From positions 27,183-91,182 of the forward strand of contig NZ_JACIJD010000017.1 of the NCBI RefSeq assembly GCF_014199205.1: DNA of 64,000 bases, written 5' to 3'. The translations under genes and the position numbers were made by a program. Below the pieces are notes generated by a model. That model did no database searches. It had not been told where the DNA came from and was given only the letters and a program-made list of their open reading frames with translations. Shown here piece by piece: positions 37,147 through 46,691 of this stretch (position 1 is its first letter; each line of letters opens with the position of its first letter). The DNA is from Muricoccus pecuniae (lineage in GTDB: Bacteria; Pseudomonadota; Alphaproteobacteria; Acetobacterales; Acetobacteraceae).

Positions 37147-37542
37147 ATGGAGATCGCGCGCGCGGGTTCCCAGCCATCTGGCAAAGGGCCGTCCGACTGG
37201 TTCACCGGCACTGTCCGCATCGACCCGCTGTTCAGCCCGCCCGATCCGGCCCGGGTCGCCGGGGCGCTGGTCACCTTCGAGCCGGGCGCCCGCACGGCCT
37301 GGCACACGCATCCGCTCGGCCAGACCCTCATCGTGACCACCGGCCTCGGCTGGGCGCAGCGCGAGGGCGGACCGGTCGAGGAGATCCGCCCGGGCGACGT
37401 GGTCTGGTTCCCCCCGGGCGAGAAGCACTGGCACGGCGCCACGCCGACCACGGCCATGAGCCACATCGCGGTCCAGGAGAAGCTCAACGGCTCGCCGGTG
37501 GACTGGATGGAGAGGGTGAGCGACGAGGACTACCGGCGCTAG
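37147..37542 (+). CDS. Cupin-domain protein
   Basis: A 131-residue single-domain cupin. The first metal-binding motif is visible in [20 protein letters not shown] (His-x-His plus Gln), the second in [20 protein letters not shown]. Small cupins of this type include isomerases, lyases and mandelonitrile-lyase-like enzymes, as well as simple binding proteins. It follows the aldehyde dehydrogenase by 62 bp beyond the large inverted repeat, so it is probably expressed separately. Function unknown beyond the fold. Confidence 0.88.
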   Translation: MEIARAGSQPSGKGPSDWFTGTVRIDPLFSPPDPARVAGALVTFEPGARTAWHTHPLGQTLIVTTGLGWAQREGGPVEEIRPGDVVWFPPGEKHWHGATPTTAMSHIAVQEKLNGSPVDWMERVSDEDYRR

Positions 37543-37558
37543 GCTCCCGCGCGCGGCG

Positions 37559-38323
37559 TCACGCCGGCCATTCGAGCCCAGGCTCGTAGCGCACGGAGAC
37601 GAAGCAGAGCCCCTCCGCCGGGGCCGTCTGCCCGGCCCGCCGCCGGTCCCGCGAATCGAGCACCTGCCGGGGCCAGGACACCGGCCGCAGCCCGCGCCCG
37701 ACCTGCGCGAGCGTCCCCACCATGTTCCGCACCTGGTGGTGCAGGAAGGAGCGTGCCTCCACCCTCACCACGATCTCCTCGCCCAGCCGGGAGACGTCGA
37801 GCCGGTCGAGCGTCCGCAGCGCGTCGCGCGCCTGGCAGGCGGCGGCGCGGAAGGCGGAGAAGTCGTGATGGCCGATCAGCCCCTGCGCCGCCTCGTGCAT
37901 CGCCGCCGCGTCCAGCCGCTGCGGCACGTGCCACACGCGCCCGAGGTCCAGCCCCGGCCGCGCCCGGCGGTTGAGGATGCGGTAGCGATAGGTGCGGTGG
38001 ACGGCCGAGAAGCGCGCGTTCCACTCCTCATAGGGGCGCGCGACCGAGAGGACGGAGATCGGATGCGGCCGGCTCCGCGTGTTAAGCGCCTCCCGCACCC
38101 GCTCCACCGGAAGGTCGGCGAGGAGGTCCACCCCCGCCACCTGCCCCTCGGCATGGACGCCCGCATCGGTGCGCCCGGCGGCGCCGACGATCGGCTCCAC
38201 CCCCCCGTTCAGCGGCGCCGCGGCCTCCTCCAGCACCTGCTGCACGGAGAGCCCGTCCTTCTGCCGCTGCCAGCCGACGAAGGGGGTGCCGTCATACTCG
38301 ATCAGCAGGGCGTAGCGCGGCAT
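37559..38323 (-). CDS. truA: tRNA pseudouridine(38-40) synthase
   Basis: A 254-residue TruA from ATG 38323 (MPRYALLIEYDGTPFVGWQRQ). The catalytic Asp is in GRTDAGVHAEGQV, with RTYRYRILNRR and HHDFSAFRAAACQARDALR as further family segments and HHQVRNMVGTL near the end. It modifies U38-U40 in the anticodon arm of tRNAs. It follows fmt by one base in the conserved def-fmt-truA order. Confidence 0.97.
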   Translation of the reverse strand: MPRYALLIEYDGTPFVGWQRQKDGLSVQQVLEEAAAPLNGGVEPIVGAAGRTDAGVHAEGQVAGVDLLADLPVERVREALNTRSRPHPISVLSVARPYEEWNARFSAVHRTYRYRILNRRARPGLDLGRVWHVPQRLDAAAMHEAAQGLIGHHDFSAFRAAACQARDALRTLDRLDVSRLGEEIVVRVEARSFLHHQVRNMVGTLAQVGRGLRPVSWPRQVLDSRDRRRAGQTAPAEGLCFVSVRYEPGLEWPA

Positions 38324-38324
38324 C

Positions 38325-39257
38325 CTAGCCGAGCACCGTGCCGGGCGGGACGGGCGTGCCGCGCAGGAAGGCGGCCGCCTCCATCGCCCCGCGCCCGGCG
38401 CGCTGCACGCGGGTGAGGCGCAGCGCCGTGCCCTCGCCGCAGGCGACGAGCAGGGAATCATCGAGCACGGTGCCGGGCGGGGCTCCCCCGCCCGGGGCGG
38501 GCTCGGCGGAGAGGACGCGCAGCGGCTCCCCGTTCAGCGCCGTGAAGGCGCCGGGCCAGGGTGTCATCGCGCGCACGCGCCGGTCCAGCGCCGGGGCGGG
38601 GTGGGACCAGTCCAGCCGCCCGTCCTCCTTGCCGAGCTTGGGGGCGTAGGTCGTGCCCTCCCCGGGCTGGGGGGTGGCGGGCGGGTCCTCGTCGAGGGCG
38701 CGGAGGATCAGCCGGGCGCCCATTTCGGAAAGGCGGTCATGCACCTCCACCGTCGTCTCGCGGGGGCCGATCGGGGTCGCCTCGCGCAGCAGCATGGGGC
38801 CGGTGTCCAGCCCCTCGTCCATCCGCATGATGGTGATGCCCGTCTCGGCATCGCCCGCCAGCACCGCCGCGTGGATCGGCGCCGCGCCGCGCCAACGGGG
38901 CAGGAGGCTCGCATGGATGTTCAGGCAGCCGCGCCGGGGCGCGTCCAGCATCGCTTTCGGCAGGATCAGCCCGTAGGCGACGACCACTGCCGCATCGAGC
39001 TCCAGCGCGGCGAAGGCCTCGTGCTCCGCCGTCTCGCGCCGCACCCGCGCCGGGGTCCGTACGGTCAGGCCCATTTCCAGCGCGGCGGCGTGGACGGGGC
39101 AGGGGGTCTCGCGCTGCCCGCGCCCGGCCGGGCGGGGCGGCTGGGCGTAGACGGCCGCGATCTCGTGCCCGGCCGCGTGCAGCGCCCGCAGCGCCGGCAC
39201 GGAGAAGGCCGGGCTGCCCATGAAGGCCAGCCGGAGGCGCCCGCCTTCCCTCGTCAC
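38325..39257 (-). CDS. fmt: Methionyl-tRNA formyltransferase
   Basis: A 310-residue enzyme whose GTG start overlaps the def stop (GTGA). It has [44 protein letters not shown] with the catalytic Asn/His pair, and [17 protein letters not shown]. It transfers a formyl group from 10-formyl-THF to initiator Met-tRNA. Translational coupling to def puts addition and removal of the formyl group in one operon. Confidence 0.97.
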   Translation of the reverse strand: MTREGGRLRLAFMGSPAFSVPALRALHAAGHEIAAVYAQPPRPAGRGQRETPCPVHAAALEMGLTVRTPARVRRETAEHEAFAALELDAAVVVAYGLILPKAMLDAPRRGCLNIHASLLPRWRGAAPIHAAVLAGDAETGITIMRMDEGLDTGPMLLREATPIGPRETTVEVHDRLSEMGARLILRALDEDPPATPQPGEGTTYAPKLGKEDGRLDWSHPAPALDRRVRAMTPWPGAFTALNGEPLRVLSAEPAPGGGAPPGTVLDDSLLVACGEGTALRLTRVQRAGRGAMEAAAFLRGTPVPPGTVLG

Positions 39258-39787
39258 ATCGCCTCCCGCGACTTCAGCTTCTGCTCCTTCAGGAACTTCT
39301 TGATGAGCATGTTCCGCTTCAGCGGGCCCAGGCGGTCGGTGAACATCACGCCGTCCAGGTGGTCGATCTCGTGCTGGAGACAGGTGGCCAGCAGGTCGTC
39401 CGCCTCCATCTCGCGCCGCGTCCCGTCCAGCTCGCGCCAGCGCACCTTCACCCGGGCCGGCCGCTCGACATCGGCGTACTGGCCGGGGATGGAGAGGCAG
39501 CCCTCCTCCCGCACCGCGCGCTCCTCGCTCGCCGCCACGATCTCGGGATTCACCAGCACCATGGGGGAGGGGGTGTCGTCCGGCTGGAGGTCGATCACCA
39601 CCAGCCGCAGCTTCTCGCCCACCTGCGGGGCGGCGAGGCCGATGCCGGGCGCCTTGTACATCGTGGCGAGCATCCGGGGCGCGAGCGCCCGCACGAGGTC
39701 GGCATCGCCCTCGGCCACGGGCCGGGCCTTGGCGCGCAGGATGGGATCGGGATGGAGAAGGATGGGGAGGAGGGGGACGTCGTTCAT
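39254..39787 (-). CDS. def: Peptide deformylase
   Basis: A 177-residue deformylase starting [18 protein letters not shown]. All three motifs are present: [19 protein letters not shown] (metal Cys) and QHEIDHLDG (metal histidines and catalytic Glu). It removes the formyl group from nascent proteins using Fe(II). The frame extends upstream to 39952 but without homology. First gene of def-fmt-truA. Confidence 0.97.
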   Translation of the reverse strand: MNDVPLLPILLHPDPILRAKARPVAEGDADLVRALAPRMLATMYKAPGIGLAAPQVGEKLRLVVIDLQPDDTPSPMVLVNPEIVAASEERAVREEGCLSIPGQYADVERPARVKVRWRELDGTRREMEADDLLATCLQHEIDHLDGVMFTDRLGPLKRNMLIKKFLKEQKLKSREAM

Positions 39788-39900
39788 CGCTCGGCCTGGG
39801 GGCGGCCCGGAGGCGGGCACTCCCGGCGGCATGTAGGGCAGAACGCCCGCCGGCGGAACTCGCCGCCGCGCTCCTGGCGCCACCCTCCTGGCGCCACCTC

Positions 39901-39993
39901 CTTGTAACAGGGCGCGGCCTCGCCGATATTCGCCCTGGGCCGGTGCCTCCATGGGCCGGCCCGAGTGGCCTCGCTTCCTAAGGACGCCGCAGC
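39901..39993 (+). promoter_or_regulatory. Possible heat-shock (sigma-32) promoter and leader of hsp20
   Basis: CTTGTAAC at 39901 and CCGATATT at 39923 are spaced like the -35 and -10 parts of alphaproteobacterial RpoH promoters. A leader of about 55-60 bases follows, ending with TTCCTAAGGA just before the ATG. In it TCCT can pair with the AGGA of the ribosome site, as in ROSE-type RNA thermometers, but the pairing is short. The evidence is pattern matching only. Confidence 0.35.
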
Positions 39994-40431
39994 ATGACCC
40001 GTTCGCCGGTCTTCGGATCGCCGCTGTTCCTCGGCTTCGACCACCTCGAGCAGATGCTCGACCGCGTGCAGAAGTCGTCCGACGGCTATCCGCCTTACAA
40101 CATCGAGCAGACCGCGGCCGACCGGCTGCGGATCACCCTGGCCGTGGCGGGCTTCGCCATGGAGGACCTCCAGATCACCCAGGAGGACAACCAGCTCGTG
40201 ATCCGCGGCCGCCAGAAGGACGACTCGGACGGCCGGATCTTCCTGCACCGCGGCATCGCGGCCCGGCAGTTCCAGCGCGCCTTCGTCATCGCCGAGGGCA
40301 TCGAGATCGAGGGCGCCTGGCTCGACAACGGGCTGCTGCATGTCGAGCTGCGCCGCCCGCAGCCCGAAGTGCGGGTGCGGACGATCCAGATCAACGGCAA
40401 GACCCGCCCCATGGTCGACGGCCAGGCCTGA
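39994..40431 (+). CDS. Small heat-shock protein, Hsp20/IbpA family
   Basis: A 145-residue alpha-crystallin domain protein. It opens with MTRSPVFGSPLFLGFDHLEQMLDR, typical of IbpA relatives in this class. The central domain has YPPYNIEQTAADRLRITLAVAGF, EDNQLVIRGRQ and FLHRGIAARQFQRAFVIAEGIE, and ends with the LDNGLLHVELRRPQPE strand. It holds unfolded proteins for refolding by DnaK and ClpB. DUF1150 follows 119 bp downstream. Confidence 0.95.
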   Translation: MTRSPVFGSPLFLGFDHLEQMLDRVQKSSDGYPPYNIEQTAADRLRITLAVAGFAMEDLQITQEDNQLVIRGRQKDDSDGRIFLHRGIAARQFQRAFVIAEGIEIEGAWLDNGLLHVELRRPQPEVRVRTIQINGKTRPMVDGQA

Positions 40432-40550
40432 ATGATCGGGTGCCTCCGGGTACCCCAATCCATCCCCGCCCGAGAAGCCCCGCCGAACCGGGGGGCGGAA
40501 CGGGCGTTACAGCTCCGCAGGCCATTCCGGCTGCGGGTGAGGAGATCCCG

Positions 40551-40772
40551 ATGAACCCGACCCCGAGTCCCACCCTCCGCGACCTCTCCGCGCTCGACTG
40601 GGCGCGCTTCGGGGCGCAGGAGATGGCCTATATCCGGCCGGTGACCGTGAACGGCACCCAGGCCGTGGCCATCCACGCGGCCGATGGCACCCCCATCGGC
40701 GCCGCGCCCAACGCCGCCCTGGCCATCGCCGCCATCCTTCAGCACGAGATGGCGCCGGTCCTCGTTCACTGA
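40551..40772 (+). CDS. DUF1150-family protein
   Basis: A 73-residue protein starting MNPTPSPTLRDLSALDWARFG, with MAYIRPVTVNGTQAVAIHAADGTPIG, the DUF1150 core. This family is found in alphaproteobacteria and often lies next to small heat-shock genes, as here. GAGGAGATCCCG gives a good ribosome site. Function unknown; association with Hsp20 is inferred from neighbourhood. Confidence 0.88.
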   Translation: MNPTPSPTLRDLSALDWARFGAQEMAYIRPVTVNGTQAVAIHAADGTPIGAAPNAALAIAAILQHEMAPVLVH

Positions 40773-40797
40773 GGAGGTCTGGCACTGAAGCGTCTGT

Positions 40798-40822
40798 CGC
40801 GGGGAGGGGCCTCCTCCCCGCG
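40798..40822. terminator. Bidirectional hairpin between convergent DUF1150 and hpf genes
   Basis: CGCGGGGAGG at 40798-40807 pairs perfectly with CCTCCCCGCG at 40813-40822 over a 5-base loop. It lies between two converging stop codons; there is no T tract. Confidence 0.55.
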
Positions 40823-40833
40823 CCCGCGCGGCT

Positions 40834-41451
40834 TCAGGCCCGTGGCGGGTCGATCCAGCCGACATGCCCGTCGGCCCGGCGATAGACGACGTTCAGCACG
40901 CCCGTCTCGCGGTTGCGGAACATCAGGACGGGGTCCTGGGCGAGGTCCAGCCGCATCACCGCCTCCGGCACGGTCAGCCGGCTGATCTCGGTCGGCCGCT
41001 CGGCCACCACGGCGCCGTCCGTGTAGGCGGCGGGGCTCACCACCGTCTCCGGCACGGGCTCCGCGCCGGCCTCCTCCTGCTCGTCATTTCGGAGCACGAC
41101 ATCACGCGCCATCTCGGTCAGCGGGTCGCGCTCCTCGGCCATGCTGCGGGCGTGGTCGTTCACGCGGCGGCGATAGCGGCGCAGGCGCTTGCCGATATGC
41201 TCCGCGGCATCCGCGAAGGCGCGATGGGCGTCCGGCCCCTCGCCCTCGGCCCGCATGTTCAGGCCGCGCCCGGCGCGCAGGTTGATGTCGCAGGCGAAGA
41301 AGGCGCGGTCCCGGCGAAAGGTGACGTGCGCGTCGAGCGCATGGTCGAAATACTTCCGCGTGACGGCCGTCAGCCCGTCCGTCACATGGGTCTTCAGGGC
41401 CTCGCCGGTGTCCACGCCCTTGCCGGCGATGGTGATCTGCATGATCGGCAC
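40834..41451 (-). CDS. hpf: Ribosome hibernation promoting factor, long form
   Basis: A 205-residue long HPF. Residues 1-105 form the S30AE domain (MQITIAGKGVDTGEALKTHVTDGL, FFACDINLRAGRGLNMRAEGEG, AFADAAEHIGKRLRRYRRR). A linker follows, then the C-terminal dimerisation domain VMRLDLAQDPVLMFRNRETGVLNVVYRRADGHVGWIDP across about 150-205. The long form alone makes 100S ribosome dimers. It lies 63 bp downstream of rpoN, the widely conserved arrangement. Confidence 0.96.
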   Translation of the reverse strand: MPIMQITIAGKGVDTGEALKTHVTDGLTAVTRKYFDHALDAHVTFRRDRAFFACDINLRAGRGLNMRAEGEGPDAHRAFADAAEHIGKRLRRYRRRVNDHARSMAEERDPLTEMARDVVLRNDEQEEAGAEPVPETVVSPAAYTDGAVVAERPTEISRLTVPEAVMRLDLAQDPVLMFRNRETGVLNVVYRRADGHVGWIDPPRA

Positions 41452-41514
41452 CCCTTCTCACACTTGTAACATAGGTGAGGTTGAGCCGGTCCCGGGCGGG
41501 TTGGAAGAGCCCTT

Positions 41515-42978
41515 TCAGAGAACGGGCGCAGATTTCTCGCGCTTGCGCTGGACCGAGGAGGGGATCCGCAGCGCGTCCCTGTACTTGGCGACCGTGCGCC
41601 GGGCGATGTCCACGCCCTCGGCCCGCAGCCGCTCCACGATGGCGTCGTCGGAGAGGATGCTCTCCGCCCGCTCGGCATCCACCATGTGCCTGATGCGGTG
41701 GCGGATGGCTTCCGCCGAGAAGCTCTCCCCCCCGTGGGTGCCAGCGATGGCGGTGGTGAAGAAGTACTTCAGCTCCAACGTGCCGCGCGGGGTGGCGATG
41801 TACTTGTTCGCCGTCACGCGGGACACCGTGCTCTCATGCATGCCCAGCTCGTCCGCCACGTCCCGCAGGATGAGGGGGCGGAGGTGGCCGACTCCGTAGC
41901 GGAAGAACCCCTCCTGCCGCCGCACGATCTCGGCCGCGACGCGGAGGATGGTGTTGGCCCGCTGCTCCAGGCTCCGGACCAACCAGTTCGCCGCCTGCAG
42001 CTTCTCCGCCAGGAAGGCGCGGTCCTCGCGCGTACGCGCGCCCGTCCGGGCGGTGGCGTGGAAGCCGCGGTTCACCAGCACGCGGGGCATCGTCTCCGGG
42101 TTCAGCTCCAGCAGCCAGGTGCCGTCGGGCAGGCGGCGCATCAGCACGTCGGGCACGACGAGCGGCGCCTGCTCGCCATCGGCCAGGGCGCCGGGCTTGG
42201 GGTTCAGGCGGCGGATCTCGGCCACCATCCCCGAGAGATCCTCCGAATCCACCCCGCAGACGCGCAGCAGCCCGGCCATGTCCCGCCGGGCGAGCATGTC
42301 CAGGTTGTCCAGCAGGGCCTGCATCGCGGGGTCGAGCCGGTTCAGCTCGGCGAGCTGCACGGCCAGGCATTCCCGGAGGTCGGCGCAGAACAGGCCCGTG
42401 GGGTCGAAGCGCTGCATCCGGGCGCGCACCCCGGAGACGAGGGCGGGGTCGCAGCCCAGCGCCTCGGCGATGGCCGAATCGGCGATCGCCAGCCGCCCGG
42501 CGGGGTCCATCAGCGCGATCATCTGCCCCGCGATCAGCCGCTCCTTCGGGTCGCCGAAGGCCAGCCGCGCCTGCTCGGCCAGCAGCTCGCGCAGGGAGCG
42601 CGGGCGCTCCCCCGCGATCTCCTCCAGGCTCCGCCCGTCATCGTCCCAGGAATCCGAGCGGGCGCCGCGCGACGCCGGGAGGAGGGCCTCGCCGCTCTCA
42701 TAGCCCGCGGACCAGTCCGCCTCGATCGGCGTGGCGCCCTCGGCGGGAAGATTGGGGGAAAGGGCCGCCTCGAAGCAGTCGGGCTCCGCGATGACGGGCG
42801 CGGCGGGGGCGCTGCCCTCCTCGCGCTCCAGCATCGGGTTGCGCTCCAGTTCCTCCTCGACGAAGGCGGTGACCTCGAGGTTGCTGGACTGGAGCAGCTT
42901 GATGGCCTGCCGCAGCTGCGGCGTCATCACCAACTGCTGCGTCTGCCGGAAGTCGAGCCGCGGGGCGAGGCTCACCAT
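41515..42978 (-). CDS. rpoN: RNA polymerase sigma-54 factor
   Basis: A 487-residue RpoN. The N-terminal activator-interacting region is Gln-rich (FRQTQQLVMTPQLRQAIKLLQSSNLEV). The core-binding middle follows, the HTH is in MHESTVSRVTANKYIATPRG, and the RpoN box is ARRTVAKYRDAL near the end. It directs transcription from -24/-12 promoters with AAA+ activators such as NtrC. The start ATG is immediately preceded by three 27-bp hairpin repeats in the leader. lptB is upstream and hpf downstream, the usual context. Confidence 0.97.
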   Translation of the reverse strand: MVSLAPRLDFRQTQQLVMTPQLRQAIKLLQSSNLEVTAFVEEELERNPMLEREEGSAPAAPVIAEPDCFEAALSPNLPAEGATPIEADWSAGYESGEALLPASRGARSDSWDDDGRSLEEIAGERPRSLRELLAEQARLAFGDPKERLIAGQMIALMDPAGRLAIADSAIAEALGCDPALVSGVRARMQRFDPTGLFCADLRECLAVQLAELNRLDPAMQALLDNLDMLARRDMAGLLRVCGVDSEDLSGMVAEIRRLNPKPGALADGEQAPLVVPDVLMRRLPDGTWLLELNPETMPRVLVNRGFHATARTGARTREDRAFLAEKLQAANWLVRSLEQRANTILRVAAEIVRRQEGFFRYGVGHLRPLILRDVADELGMHESTVSRVTANKYIATPRGTLELKYFFTTAIAGTHGGESFSAEAIRHRIRHMVDAERAESILSDDAIVERLRAEGVDIARRTVAKYRDALRIPSSVQRKREKSAPVL

Positions 42979-42979
42979 C

Positions 42980-43060
42980 GCGGCGCAACCGCCGCGTCGG
43001 CATGGGGCGGCGCAACCGCCGCGCCGGGGTGATGCGGCGCAACCGCCGCGCCGGGGTGAT
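42980..43060. repeat. Three tandem 27-bp hairpin repeats in the rpoN leader
   Basis: Units at 42980-43006, 43007-43033 and 43034-43060 each begin GCGGCGCAACCGCCGC, a 6-bp palindromic stem with a 4-base loop. The second and third are identical over 27 bases; the first differs in its last half. A partial fourth copy begins at 43061. They end one base before the rpoN start codon. Confidence 0.85.
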
Positions 43061-43126
43061 GCGGCGGCCCCGCCATGCGGCGGAGGCGCGGTCCCGGCCC
43101 TTCGGTGCGGAAGGCGCCGGCCGCGT

Positions 43127-43879
43127 TCACAGGTGGAAGGTCTCCCCGAGATAGACGCGCCGCACGGCCTCGTTCGCCACGATCTCCTGGGGATCGCCCT
43201 CCATCAGCACCTGCCCGTCGTGCAGGATGTAGGCGCGGTCGATGATGGCGAGCGTCTCGCGCACGTTGTGCTCGGTGATGAGCACGCCGATGCCGCGGTT
43301 CTTCAGGTGCTTCACGAGGTCGCGGATCTCGCCCACCGCGATGGGGTCGATGCCGGCCAGCGGCTCGTCCAGCAGGATGTAGGCGGGGTGGGTGGCCAGG
43401 GCGCGGGCGATCTCGCAGCGCCGTCGCTCGCCGCCCGAGAGGGCCAGCGCCGGGGCGCGGCGGAGATGGGAGATGCCGAACTCGGCCAGGAGGGAATCGA
43501 GCATCCCGTCCCGCCGCTCGCGGCTGGGCTCCACCACCTCCAGCGCGGCGCGGATGTTGTCCTCCACCGAGAGGCCGCGGAAGATCGAGGCCTCCTGCGG
43601 CAGGTAGCCCAGGCCGAGCCGCGCGCGGCGGTACATCGGCAGCATCGTCACGTCGTGGCCGTCGAGGAAGACCTGCCCCTCATCCGGGCGGACGAGGCCG
43701 GTCATCATGTAGAAGGTGGTGGTCTTGCCTGCCCCGTTCGGCCCGAGCAGCCCGACCGCCTCCCCGCGCCTGAGGGAGAGGGAGACGCCCTTCACCACCG
43801 GCCGCTTCTTGTAGCGCTTGCCGAGCGAGCGCGCGACGAGGCCGGAATCGGCGGGCAGGGAGCGCACGGCCTCGCTCAT
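43127..43879 (-). CDS. lptB: LPS export ABC transporter ATP-binding protein
   Basis: A 250-residue ABC ATPase from ATG 43879, overlapping the lptA stop by 4 bp. Walker A is [10 protein letters not shown], the signature LSGGERRR, Walker [13 protein letters not shown] and the switch His in ITEHNVRE. LptB with LptF/LptG extracts lipopolysaccharide from the inner membrane. The gene order lptC-lptA-lptB-rpoN is classical. Confidence 0.97.
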   Translation of the reverse strand: MSEAVRSLPADSGLVARSLGKRYKKRPVVKGVSLSLRRGEAVGLLGPNGAGKTTTFYMMTGLVRPDEGQVFLDGHDVTMLPMYRRARLGLGYLPQEASIFRGLSVEDNIRAALEVVEPSRERRDGMLDSLLAEFGISHLRRAPALALSGGERRRCEIARALATHPAYILLDEPLAGIDPIAVGEIRDLVKHLKNRGIGVLITEHNVRETLAIIDRAYILHDGQVLMEGDPQEIVANEAVRRVYLGETFHL

Positions 43880-44862
43880 CGCGCGCGCCCTCCGCCCGCG
43901 GGAGCCTGCGCGGGGGCCGGGTTCGGCGCCGGGCGGCCCGCGGCCGGTGCGTTCTCCCCGCCCGAGGAGGGCAGGACGAGGCCCTGCACGCGCCCCCCCG
44001 GCGCGGAGACGAGGCGCGAGACGCCGGTGCGGAGGTTCACGATGGCTTCCTGCCCCTGCAACTGGTTCTGGCCGCGCGTGATCCGGACATTGCCCAGCAC
44101 CCGCGCCATGCCCGAGACCGGGCTGTAGACGGCGCGGTCCCCGCGCACGACCTCGGCCTCCGTCCGGATCTCGACATTGCCGAAGACCTCCACCCGGTCG
44201 AGCTTCGAGCCCTCGCCGGGCACGCGGCGCGGCGCGGACCCGGCCGGGGCGCCGGGGGCCGGGGGCCGGGCGGCGGCGGGCTGCACCGCCGGGGCCTGCT
44301 CCAGGAAGTAGCCGACCAGCGTGTCCGCGGTGATCTGGCGGTTGTCGCCCGTCACCACCTTCGCCGCGCCGCGCGCCACGGCCATGCGGCGGGCGGACCA
44401 GTATTCCAGGCTGTCGCGGGCGGTGATCGTGTCGTTCGGCGTGGTCAGGCTGAGGTCCCGGCCGGTGAGGACCATCACGGCCTGGTCCATGTCGTAGACG
44501 GCGCGGTCGCCCTTGGCGGTGTCGGTGGCGCTGCTGATGCGGACGTTGCCCTCCGCCTCCAGCCGCCAGATCTCCCCGCCCGAGAGCGGGCTGTCCCCGC
44601 CGCCGGCGCCCTCGGCCGGGCGGTTCCCGGCGCGCGGGCGGTAGCGCGCGATGAGGCGGGCGGCATCCACCGTCACCCCCTCGCGCACGGCCTTGGCGTT
44701 GCCGCGCGCGACGACGACCTGCTCGTTCTGCCGCCACTCGATCCCGTCGGTCGCCGTCACCTCCACCGGGCCGCCGCCGGAGAGGTCGAGCGGCTGGGCC
44801 TGGGTGGGGATCGGCAGCGCGAGGGCGAGCAGCGCCGCGAGGGCGGGGAGGCGGGGGCTCAC
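43876..44862 (-). CDS. lptA: LPS transport periplasmic protein, OstA/LptA-like
   Basis: At 328 residues this is far longer than the ~185 of E. coli LptA, though long forms occur in alphaproteobacteria. A signal peptide ([19 protein letters not shown]) is followed by OstA beta-jellyroll repeats, e.g. [46 protein letters not shown] and [26 protein letters not shown] Pro/Ala-rich linker (about residues 200-220) and a Pro/Ala-rich tail carry the extra length. It should bridge the periplasm between LptC and LptD. It overlaps lptC and lptB by 4 bp each. Confidence 0.92.
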   Translation of the reverse strand: MSPRLPALAALLALALPIPTQAQPLDLSGGGPVEVTATDGIEWRQNEQVVVARGNAKAVREGVTVDAARLIARYRPRAGNRPAEGAGGGDSPLSGGEIWRLEAEGNVRISSATDTAKGDRAVYDMDQAVMVLTGRDLSLTTPNDTITARDSLEYWSARRMAVARGAAKVVTGDNRQITADTLVGYFLEQAPAVQPAAARPPAPGAPAGSAPRRVPGEGSKLDRVEVFGNVEIRTEAEVVRGDRAVYSPVSGMARVLGNVRITRGQNQLQGQEAIVNLRTGVSRLVSAPGGRVQGLVLPSSGGENAPAAGRPAPNPAPAQAPAGGGRAR

Positions 44863-45650
44863 CGGCCGCCCTCCAGCACCGCGCGGGCATTCCCGGTGAA
44901 GACCACCACGGCACCGCGGTCGCGCAGGCGGAAGCCCTCGCCGGTCACGGTGCCGAAGCTTCCCTGGGCCGCGATGGGGCGGTCGCCCTCCGCATTCCCG
45001 CCCTTCACATCCACCCTCGCCTCCTGGGTCTCGATCAAGGTCCCGTCGTCCTGCCAGATCGTCACGTCTCCCCGGAGGTCGAGGATGTTGTTGTTCCGGT
45101 CGAAGCGGCCGGCCCGGCTCTCCAGCAGCATCCAGCCGCCGCCCGAGAGCATCAGGTCGCCCCTCGGCGTCTCGAGGTCCACGATATTGGTGCTGCCTTG
45201 TTGCGAAGCGGTGAAGGCCGTCACGTTGTAGGGCCGGCCCTGCTCGTCGATGCCCTGGTAGCGGGGGTCCACCACCCGCACGGATTCGGGCGTCGCGCGG
45301 CTGAGGCGGCGGAAGGAGAGGCGGGCATTCTCGCCCGTCCGCTCGAATTCGGGCCAGAGGACGATGGCGCTGAGCAGCGCGAGCGCGCCCACGGGCAGCA
45401 GCACCTTCAGCAGCCGGATCGCCACGCGGCGCCGGATGATCGCCCCGCGCGTGTAGCTGCGGCGCGCACGGGAGGGCACGGGCCGCTCCCGCCAGTCCGC
45501 GCCATCGCCGCGCGGCAGGGAGGCGGAAAGGCCGGGCGCGGGCGCTGGCGGGTGCTCGCCGGCGGCGGTTCCGGTGCCGGAAACGGCCTCGCCACGGCCC
45601 GTTGGGCCGCCGGGCACGGCGTCGGCAGGCGATTGGGCTCGGGCGCTCAC
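44859..45650 (-). CDS. lptC: LPS export protein LptC
   Basis: I take the GTG at 45650 (263 residues); 20 more residues upstream are open. An unusually long cytoplasmic, Pro/Ala/Gly-rich N-terminus of about 70 residues precedes one membrane helix ([20 protein letters not shown]). The periplasmic LptC domain follows, with [28 protein letters not shown] and [30 protein letters not shown]. It links LptBFG to LptA. First gene of the lptCAB run; overlaps lptA by 4 bp. Confidence 0.9.
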   Translation of the reverse strand: MSARAQSPADAVPGGPTGRGEAVSGTGTAAGEHPPAPAPGLSASLPRGDGADWRERPVPSRARRSYTRGAIIRRRVAIRLLKVLLPVGALALLSAIVLWPEFERTGENARLSFRRLSRATPESVRVVDPRYQGIDEQGRPYNVTAFTASQQGSTNIVDLETPRGDLMLSGGGWMLLESRAGRFDRNNNILDLRGDVTIWQDDGTLIETQEARVDVKGGNAEGDRPIAAQGSFGTVTGEGFRLRDRGAVVVFTGNARAVLEGGR

Positions 45651-45745
45651 GCCCCCTGTATGGAGTGCCGGCGCGAGGCGGTCAACGCGGTTGAAGGTAG
45701 CGCTTATCAAGAATCATGCCACCATCGGGCGAACCACTAGGCGCC

Positions 45746-46381
45746 TCAATGGTCGAAGATGTCGGGCTCCGAATAGCCCAACAGGTCGAGCGCGGCGCGA
45801 TGGGGCAGGAAGCGGAAACAGGCCTCGGCCAGCTCCAGCCTTTCCTCGCGCCGCAGCAGCCCCTCCAGCCTCTCCCACAGCGCGTGCAGGTGGAGCACGT
45901 CGGAAGCGGCGTAGGCGAGCTGCTCGGTCGTCAGCTCCGCCGCGCCCCAGTCGCTCGTCTGCTGCTGCTTGGAAATCTCGACGCCGAGCAGCTCCCGGCA
46001 GAGGTCGCGCAGCCCGTGGCGGTCGGTGAAGGTGCGGACGAGCTTCGCCGCCACCTTCGTGCAGCGCACCGGTGCCGCATCGACGCCGAGCGCGTGGCGC
46101 AGGATGGCGAGGTCGAAGCGCGCGAAGTGGAAGATCTTTACCGTGCCGGGATCGGCGAGCAGGGCGCGCAGCCTGGGACAGTCCGCGCCGGTTCCGCCCA
46201 GCCGGGGCGGGACGATCTGCACGAGATGCGCCGTGCCGTCGCCGGCCGAGAGCTGCACGAGGCAGAGGCGGTCCCGGTGCGGGTTGAGGCCCATCGTCTC
46301 GGTGTCCACGGCCACGACGGGGCCGAGCGACAGCCCCTCCGGCAGGTCGCCGCGGTGCAGGTGGATTCTCGCATTCGGCAT
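45746..46381 (-). CDS. RNase D-like 3'-5' exonuclease
   Basis: A 211-residue DEDD exonuclease: motif I VVAVDTETMGLNPHRDRLCLVQLS, motif II FHFARFDLAILRHALG, motif III AYAASDVLHLHALWERL (YxxxD form, DEDDy). It lacks the HRDC domains of full RNase D, matching the short Rnd-like proteins common in alphaproteobacteria. It would trim 3' ends of structured RNA. It ends 68 bp before tRNA-Leu on the same strand and so might be co-transcribed with it. Confidence 0.92.
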   Translation of the reverse strand: MPNARIHLHRGDLPEGLSLGPVVAVDTETMGLNPHRDRLCLVQLSAGDGTAHLVQIVPPRLGGTGADCPRLRALLADPGTVKIFHFARFDLAILRHALGVDAAPVRCTKVAAKLVRTFTDRHGLRDLCRELLGVEISKQQQTSDWGAAELTTEQLAYAASDVLHLHALWERLEGLLRREERLELAEACFRFLPHRAALDLLGYSEPDIFDH

Positions 46382-46449
46382 GAAGAGGGTGGTTCCCAAG
46401 AGGGGGCGCTCCACCGGAATGACGCCCCCGGCAACCGGCCGGGAGATGG

Positions 46450-46533
46450 TGCCCAGGAAAGGACTCGAACCTTCACAACCTTGCGGTCACAGGTACCTGA
46501 AACCTGCGCGTCTACCAATTCCGCCACCTGGGC
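46450..46533 (-). tRNA. tRNA-Leu (anticodon CAG)
   Basis: On the minus strand the acceptor GCCCAGG pairs with CCTGGGC, with discriminator A. The anticodon stem CAGGT/ACCTG has loop TTCAGGT with CAG at its centre. A long variable arm (TGACCGCAAGGTTGTGA region) marks it as class II, and TTCGAGT is the T loop. CCA is not encoded. Confidence 0.95.
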
Positions 46534-46691
46534 AAGGGGGCCGGGCGCCTCCGTCTTCGCGGCGGCGTGGGCGGGCTTCTATGAGGGCGCGGGGTGCCCG
46601 TCAAGGCGCCTTCTCCGGATTTCGAGGGGATGATTTGCGCCCCTCGCCAGGGGGCCTAAGTTTCGGGGGGACTCAAGGCAAGGAAGTGGTC

